This document shows positions 14,088 through 17,113 of a stretch of DNA of 17,113 nucleotides, piece by piece (the first letter of the stretch is position 1; each line of letters starts with the position of its first letter). The stretch covers positions 1-17,113 of the forward strand of contig JAEYAG010000155.1 of the NCBI GenBank assembly GCA_023451265.1, read 5' to 3'. A program made the position numbers and the translations under genes. This DNA comes from Actinomycetes bacterium. GTDB taxonomy: Bacteria > Actinomycetota > Actinomycetes > Actinomycetales > Microbacteriaceae. Below the pieces are notes generated by a model. The model made no database searches. It worked only from the letters and a program-made list of their open reading frames with translations, and had not been told where the DNA came from.

Positions 14088-14669
14088 ATGCCGCGGGTCG
14101 GCGTCCTCGCACTGCAGGGCGACGTCCGCGAGCACGCGCGCGTGCTGGCGGACCTCGGCGCCGAGGTCGCGCTCGTGCGGCGACCCGCGGAGCTGTCGTC
14201 CGTCGACGGGCTCGTCATCCCCGGCGGCGAGTCGAGTGTGATCGACAAGCTCGCGCGCGCCTTCGGCATGCAGCAGCCGATCCGCGCCGCGATCGCCGCG
14301 GGTCTGCCGGTCTACGGCACCTGCGCGGGCATGATCCTCCTCGCCGACCGCATCACCGACGGGATCGACGGGCAGGAGACATTCGGCGGCCTCGACATCA
14401 CGGTGCAGCGCAACGCCTTCGGCAGCCAGGCCGACTCCTTCGAGACGGAGCTCACCGTCGAGGGGTTCGCGCTCCCCACCCACGCGACCTTCATCCGCGC
14501 CCCACGCGTCGTCGAGGTCGGCCCCGCCGCCCGTGCGATCGCGACGCTCGACGACGGCACGGTCGTCGCCGTCCGCCAGGGCGGTCTCCTCGCCACCGCC
14601 TTCCACCCCGAGGTCAGCGGCGAGACCCGCTTCCACGCACTCTTCCTGGACACCATCGGCGCCGCCTGA
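14088..14669 (+). CDS. pdxT: Pyridoxal 5'-phosphate synthase, PdxT glutaminase subunit
   Basis: The product (193 aa from ATG 14088) is a class I glutamine amidotransferase that releases ammonia from glutamine and passes it to PdxS in a 12+12 complex. The family start VGVLALQGDVREH, the PGGES oxyanion region (45-49), the nucleophile C79 in YGTCAGM, and the H173/E175 pair in FHPEVS complete the triad. The start is uncertain: GTG 14073 and GTG 14076 are also in frame, the latter overlapping the pdxS stop as GTGA. ATG 14088 is preferred because family members start right before the PRVGVLALQ strand, and GGTGGTGA upstream could serve as ribosome-binding site. It is tightly coupled to pdxS in any case. 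Confidence 0.96.
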   Translation: MPRVGVLALQGDVREHARVLADLGAEVALVRRPAELSSVDGLVIPGGESSVIDKLARAFGMQQPIRAAIAAGLPVYGTCAGMILLADRITDGIDGQETFGGLDITVQRNAFGSQADSFETELTVEGFALPTHATFIRAPRVVEVGPAARAIATLDDGTVVAVRQGGLLATAFHPEVSGETRFHALFLDTIGAA

Positions 14670-14685
14670 TGTCGGCCGGGCGCGG

Positions 14686-14691
14686 TAGCGT
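14686..14691 (+). promoter_or_regulatory. -10 element TAGCGT, leaderless start
   Basis: TAGCGT is followed by six bases and ATG 14698, with no Shine-Dalgarno sequence between. It lies in the 28-bp gap after pdxT, so the DUF1697 gene has its own start point. Confidence 0.55.
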
Positions 14692-14697
14692 TCGGGC

Positions 14698-15240
14698 ATG
14701 ACGACATGGGTGGCGCTTCTGCGCGGAGTCAACGTCGGCGGCGTGACGGTGCGCAGCGCCGACCTCGCGGCGCTGTTCCGCGAGCTCGGCTTCGCCGACG
14801 TGAAGACGTTCGTCGCGAGCGGCAATGTGCGATTCGAGGCGGATGCCGCAGCATCCGATCGTGACCGTCTGAAGGCGACGATCGAGAAGGCGCTGGGAGA
14901 TCGGTTCGGCTACGAGGCCTGGATCGTGCTGGTCACCCACGACGAACTGCGCGCGGCGATCGAGGGCTTCCCGTTCGACGCGGACGACCCCACCCGCCAG
15001 CCGTACGTGGTGTTCTGCAGCGACCGTTCCGTGCGCGAGGCCCTCACGGACGCCGCCGAAGACCTCGACGCCGCGGACGACCCTGTGCAGCCGGGTTTCG
15101 GCGTCGTGTACTGGTGCCCGCCGAAGGGACGCACGGTGGACACTCGGTTCGCCAGAATCTTGGCCCGACCGGCCTACAAGGCCACCACGACCACCCGCAA
15201 CCTGCGCACCCTCGAGAAGATCGCGGCCGAGGGACCGTAA
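14698..15240 (+). CDS. DUF1697 family protein
   Basis: The 180-residue product matches DUF1697: it begins TTWVALLRGVNVGG, has LFRELGFADVKTFVASGNVRF (about 26-46), and ends with the conserved TRNLRTLEKI. It is soluble, of full length, and of unknown function. Its Arg/Asn-rich conserved N-terminus suggests ligand or nucleic-acid contact, but nothing decides this. It has its own -10 element and apparently no leader; its stop TAA is itself part of the -10 element (TAAACT) of the next gene, so the two transcripts meet with no spare bases. It is not usually part of the pdx or ruv operons and looks like a passenger here. Confidence 0.85.
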   Translation: MTTWVALLRGVNVGGVTVRSADLAALFRELGFADVKTFVASGNVRFEADAAASDRDRLKATIEKALGDRFGYEAWIVLVTHDELRAAIEGFPFDADDPTRQPYVVFCSDRSVREALTDAAEDLDAADDPVQPGFGVVYWCPPKGRTVDTRFARILARPAYKATTTTRNLRTLEKIAAEGP

Positions 15241-15243
15241 ACT
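15238..15243 (+). promoter_or_regulatory. -10 element TAAACT of the yebC gene, overlapping the preceding stop codon
   Basis: TAAACT begins with the stop codon of the DUF1697 gene and ends 8 nt before ATG 15251. GGAGG at 15244-15248 is only 2 nt from the start, too close for a normal Shine-Dalgarno contact, which favours a leaderless transcript. Confidence 0.5.
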
Positions 15244-15250
15244 GGAGGCT

Positions 15251-16009
15251 ATGTCCGGACACTCCAAATGGGCCACGACCAAGCACAAGAAGGCCGTCAT
15301 CGACGCGCGCCGTGCCAAGTCGTGGGCGAAGCTCATCAAGAACATCGAAGTCGCCGCGAAGCTCGGAGGCCCGGACCTCCAGGGCAACCCGACCCTGTTC
15401 GACGCCGTCCTGAAGGCGAAGAAGACCTCGGTCCCCAAAGACAACATCGACCGCGCCATCAAGCGCGGCGCCGGCATCGGCGGCGAGTCGGTCGAGTACC
15501 TCAACATCATGTACGAGGGCTATGCGCCCGGCGGCGTCGCCCTCATGATCGAGTGTCTGACGGACAACAAGAACCGCGCCGCCGCTGAGGTGCGCACCGC
15601 CCTCAGCCGCAACGGCGGCACGCTCGCCGACCCCGGGTCGGTCGCCTACAACTTCACCCGCAAGGGCGTCATCGTCGTCTCCGATGAGGGCACGACCGAG
15701 GACGACGTGATGATGGCCGCCATCGAGGCCGGCGCCGAGGAGATCGAGCCGCACGCGCAAGGGTTCGAGGTCATCACCGAGGCCTCAGACCTCGTCGCGG
15801 TGCGCTCCGCCCTGCAGGAGGCCGGCATCGAGTACGAGTCGGCCGACGTCGAGTTCGTGCCGAACCTCAAGGTCGAGATCGACGCTGAGACGGCCCGCAA
15901 GATCTTCCGGCTCATCGACGCCCTCGAGGACAGCGACGACGTGCAGAACGTCTTCAGCAACTTCGATCTGTCCGCCGAGGTGCAGGCCGAGCTCGAAGAA
16001 GACGAGTAA
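15251..16009 (+). CDS. yebC: YebC/PmpR family protein
   Basis: The 252-residue product is a full-length YebC/TACO1-family protein. The start MSGHSKWATTKHKKAVIDARR is the invariant family N-terminus, followed by KAKKTSVPKDNIDRAIKRG (55-73) and the MYEGYAPGGVALMIECLTDN core. YebC proteins have been described both as DNA-binding regulators (PmpR) and, more recently, as ribosome-associated factors that help translate proline-rich stretches, like mitochondrial TACO1. Sequence alone does not separate these. The acidic tail (AELEEDE) is common. Linkage to ruvC and ruvA is widespread in bacteria, though the gene has its own -10 element and ruvC has another, so this is a cluster with several start points. 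Confidence 0.96.
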   Translation: MSGHSKWATTKHKKAVIDARRAKSWAKLIKNIEVAAKLGGPDLQGNPTLFDAVLKAKKTSVPKDNIDRAIKRGAGIGGESVEYLNIMYEGYAPGGVALMIECLTDNKNRAAAEVRTALSRNGGTLADPGSVAYNFTRKGVIVVSDEGTTEDDVMMAAIEAGAEEIEPHAQGFEVITEASDLVAVRSALQEAGIEYESADVEFVPNLKVEIDAETARKIFRLIDALEDSDDVQNVFSNFDLSAEVQAELEEDE

Positions 16010-16046
16010 CCCGCGATTCGAGAGCGGATGCCGCCGATCCACGCCG

Positions 16047-16052
16047 TAGCGT
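16047..16052 (+). promoter_or_regulatory. -10 element TAGCGT of ruvC
   Basis: TAGCGT is followed by six bases and GTG 16059, supporting that start and a leaderless mRNA. The G-rich bases in between (GGGGGA) touch the start codon and cannot act as a normal Shine-Dalgarno. No LexA-like box is seen upstream. Confidence 0.5.
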
Positions 16053-16058
16053 GGGGGA

Positions 16059-16625
16059 GTGGCATCCGCTCTTCGCGTCCTCGGCATCGATCCCGGCCTC
16101 ACCCGCTGCGGCGTCGGTGTCGTCGACGTCGCCCGCGACCGCTCCGCGACACTCGTGCACGTCGGCGTCGTCCGTTCGGCGACCGACCTGCCGATCGAGC
16201 AGCGGCTGGCGGCGATCGCCGCCGGCATCCGCGCGGTGCTCCACGCGCACAGCCCCGATGTCGTGGCGGTGGAGCGCGTGTTCGCGCAGCAGAACCGCAA
16301 CACCGTGATGGGAACGGCGCAGGCCAGCGGCATCGCCCTGCTGCTCGCCGCGGAGCACGGGCTCCCCGCCGCCACCCACACCCCCTCCGAGGTCAAGGCC
16401 GCGATCACCGGCTACGGGGCCGCCGACAAGCTGCAGGTGCAGTCCATGGTGGCGCGCGTGCTGCGTCTGGATGCGCTGCCGCAGCCCGCCGACGCCGCCG
16501 ACGCGCTCGCCCTCGCCCTCTGTCACGCGTGGCGGCGCGGCCCCGCGGCGCCCGACGCCGCGGCGTCCCTCACACCAGCGCAGCGCGCGTGGGCGGATGC
16601 CGAGCGGGCGGCCACGCGGCGATGA
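16059..16625 (+). CDS. ruvC: Crossover junction endodeoxyribonuclease RuvC
   Basis: The 188-residue product resolves Holliday junctions by paired nicks, acting as a dimer with the RuvAB branch-migration motor. The four acidic metal ligands are present: D11 in GIDPGLTRCG, E72 in VAVERVF, and D145 and D148 in PADAADALALALCH, matching D7/E66/D138/D141 of E. coli. The NRNTVMGTAQASG segment (79-91) is also typical. The C-terminal 30 residues are an Ala/Arg-rich extension beyond the catalytic core. The start is GTG 16059, supported by a -10 hexamer 7 nt upstream. The gap to ruvA is 73 bp and contains a separate promoter and a LexA-like box. Confidence 0.97.
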   Translation: MASALRVLGIDPGLTRCGVGVVDVARDRSATLVHVGVVRSATDLPIEQRLAAIAAGIRAVLHAHSPDVVAVERVFAQQNRNTVMGTAQASGIALLLAAEHGLPAATHTPSEVKAAITGYGAADKLQVQSMVARVLRLDALPQPADAADALALALCHAWRRGPAAPDAAASLTPAQRAWADAERAATRR

Positions 16626-16660
16626 CCGTGCCCGGGAGCCCAGGCGGCGGCGCGTGTCGC

Positions 16661-16676
16661 TCGAACAAAACTGCGA
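16661..16676 (+). promoter_or_regulatory. Candidate LexA (SOS) box before ruvA
   Basis: TCGAACAAAACTGCGA matches the actinobacterial LexA box TCGAAC-N4-GTTCGA: the left half is perfect and the right half matches at 4 of 6 positions. It ends 10 bp before the ruvA -10 element, covering the -35 region, as a repressor site would. ruv genes are SOS-controlled in many bacteria. Confidence 0.55.
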
Positions 16677-16686
16677 ACCCGCCTCG

Positions 16687-16692
16687 TAGGCT
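16687..16692 (+). promoter_or_regulatory. -10 element TAGGCT of ruvA, leaderless start
   Basis: TAGGCT is followed by six bases and ATG 16699. No Shine-Dalgarno sequence is present. The LexA-like box lies directly upstream where the -35 is expected. Confidence 0.55.
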
Positions 16693-16698
16693 GATCGC

Positions 16699-17113
16699 AT
16701 GATCTCCTCGCTGCGCGGGCGCGTCCTGCATGTCGATGCCGAGTCGGCGATCATCGAGGTCGGCGGCGTCGGCTTCTCCGTCGCCGTCACCGCCCAGGTC
16801 TCGCGCGCCCTGCACATCGGCGACGAGACCCAGCTGCACACGACGCTCATCGTCCGCGACGACGCCCTGTCGCTCTACGGCTTCGCCGAGCGGGAGGAGC
16901 TCGGCGTGTTCACGCAGTTGCTGAGCGTCTCCGGCGTCGGCCCCAAATCGGCGCTCGGCGTGCTCTCGGCGCTCACCGTGGCGCAGATCGCCGAAGCGGT
17001 CGCCGCCGAGGACGACGCCCCCTTCCGCCGCGTGTCGGGCATCGGCCCGAAGACGGCCAAGCTCATCGTGGTGCAGCTGGCCGGCAAGCTCCACGTCGCG
17101 GTCGGGGTGGCCG
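16699..17113 (+). CDS. ruvA: Holliday junction DNA helicase RuvA (3' end missing)
   Basis: 138 residues are visible before the right edge, out of about 200 for the family. RuvA is the tetrameric junction-binding core of the RuvAB branch-migration complex. The N-terminal OB-fold domain (1-62) starts MISSLRGRV and has the LIVRDDALSLYGFAE segment; domain II holds two helix-hairpin-helix motifs, SVSGVGPKSAL (about 75-85) and VSGIGPKTAK (about 111-120), which bind junction DNA. Domain III, which contacts RuvB, lies outside the window, and ruvB is expected next. The start is ATG 16699, 7 nt after a TANNNT hexamer. Confidence 0.97.
   Translation, partial: MISSLRGRVLHVDAESAIIEVGGVGFSVAVTAQVSRALHIGDETQLHTTLIVRDDALSLYGFAEREELGVFTQLLSVSGVGPKSALGVLSALTVAQIAEAVAAEDDAPFRRVSGIGPKTAKLIVVQLAGKLHVAVGVA

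Noticed and set aside
11989..14112. A 707-codon minus-strand frame over the MocR gene and pdxS
   Set aside because: It is in a different frame from the MocR gene, antisense to pdxS, and changes composition abruptly where the underlying gene changes.
16010..16046. LexA box upstream of ruvC
   Set aside because: ATTCGAG near 16016 resembles half a site, but no TCGAAC partner lies at the right distance.

Overview
The window reads as chromosomal DNA of a very GC-rich actinobacterium, most likely a Microbacteriaceae member and plausibly Microbacterium. The reasons are the strong G/C third-position bias, frequent GTG starts, apparent leaderless genes with TANNNT -10 elements directly before the start codon, actinobacterial families (DUF3000, the Ap4A-phosphorylase type of HIT protein, PdxST with a MocR regulator), and a gene order recalling the thrS-HIT ... 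pdxS-pdxT-yebC-ruvC-ruvA block of Mycobacterium tuberculosis. No transposase, integrase, phage gene, CRISPR array or clear island boundary is visible. This is mostly housekeeping DNA.

Layout. 1-1493 (minus): a ribonuclease D-like HRDC protein cut by the left edge, preceded by a DUF3000 gene. 1513-3770 (plus): a membrane-anchored alpha/beta hydrolase overlapping a ZapE-type ATPase. 3771-5272: a candidate GlnR operator, an ammonium transporter and a hairpin. 5298-5885: a solitary PemK/MazF-like protein. 5897-6461: tRNA-Val(CAC) on the minus strand facing away from tRNA-Gly(GCC), tRNA-Cys(GCA) and tRNA-Val(GAC), closed by a strong terminator. 6532-7038: a double-ACT (GcvR-like) protein, convergent with an ArsB/NhaD-type permease (7067-8233, minus). 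8300-10856: thrS and a HIT phosphorylase. 10905-14669: a vitamin B6 locus with a minus-strand MocR regulator-pyridoxal kinase operon divergent from pdxS-pdxT. 14698-17113: DUF1697, a YebC/PmpR protein, ruvC and the 5' part of ruvA.

How the genes work together. PdxS and PdxT make PLP de novo, PdxY salvages pyridoxal, and the MocR protein keeps an intact PLP-binding lysine, so it probably senses PLP and acts on the 61-bp divergent region, which holds an imperfect palindrome. ThrRS and the HIT protein are probably co-transcribed, linking threonyl-tRNA charging to breakdown of dinucleotide by-products. RuvC and RuvA act at Holliday junctions. A LexA-like box lies before ruvA and not before ruvC. 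The amt promoter region carries a consensus-like GlnR site, implying nitrogen control.

The most noteworthy signals are regulatory: a repeated TANNNT-six-base-start arrangement indicating leaderless transcripts, two divergent gene pairs whose -10 elements overlap on a CTAG core, and marked over-representation of the heptamer GGATGCC on both strands. I do not see a clearly new multi-gene system; the least understood proteins are the PemK/MazF-like protein, DUF1697, DUF3000 and the double-ACT protein.
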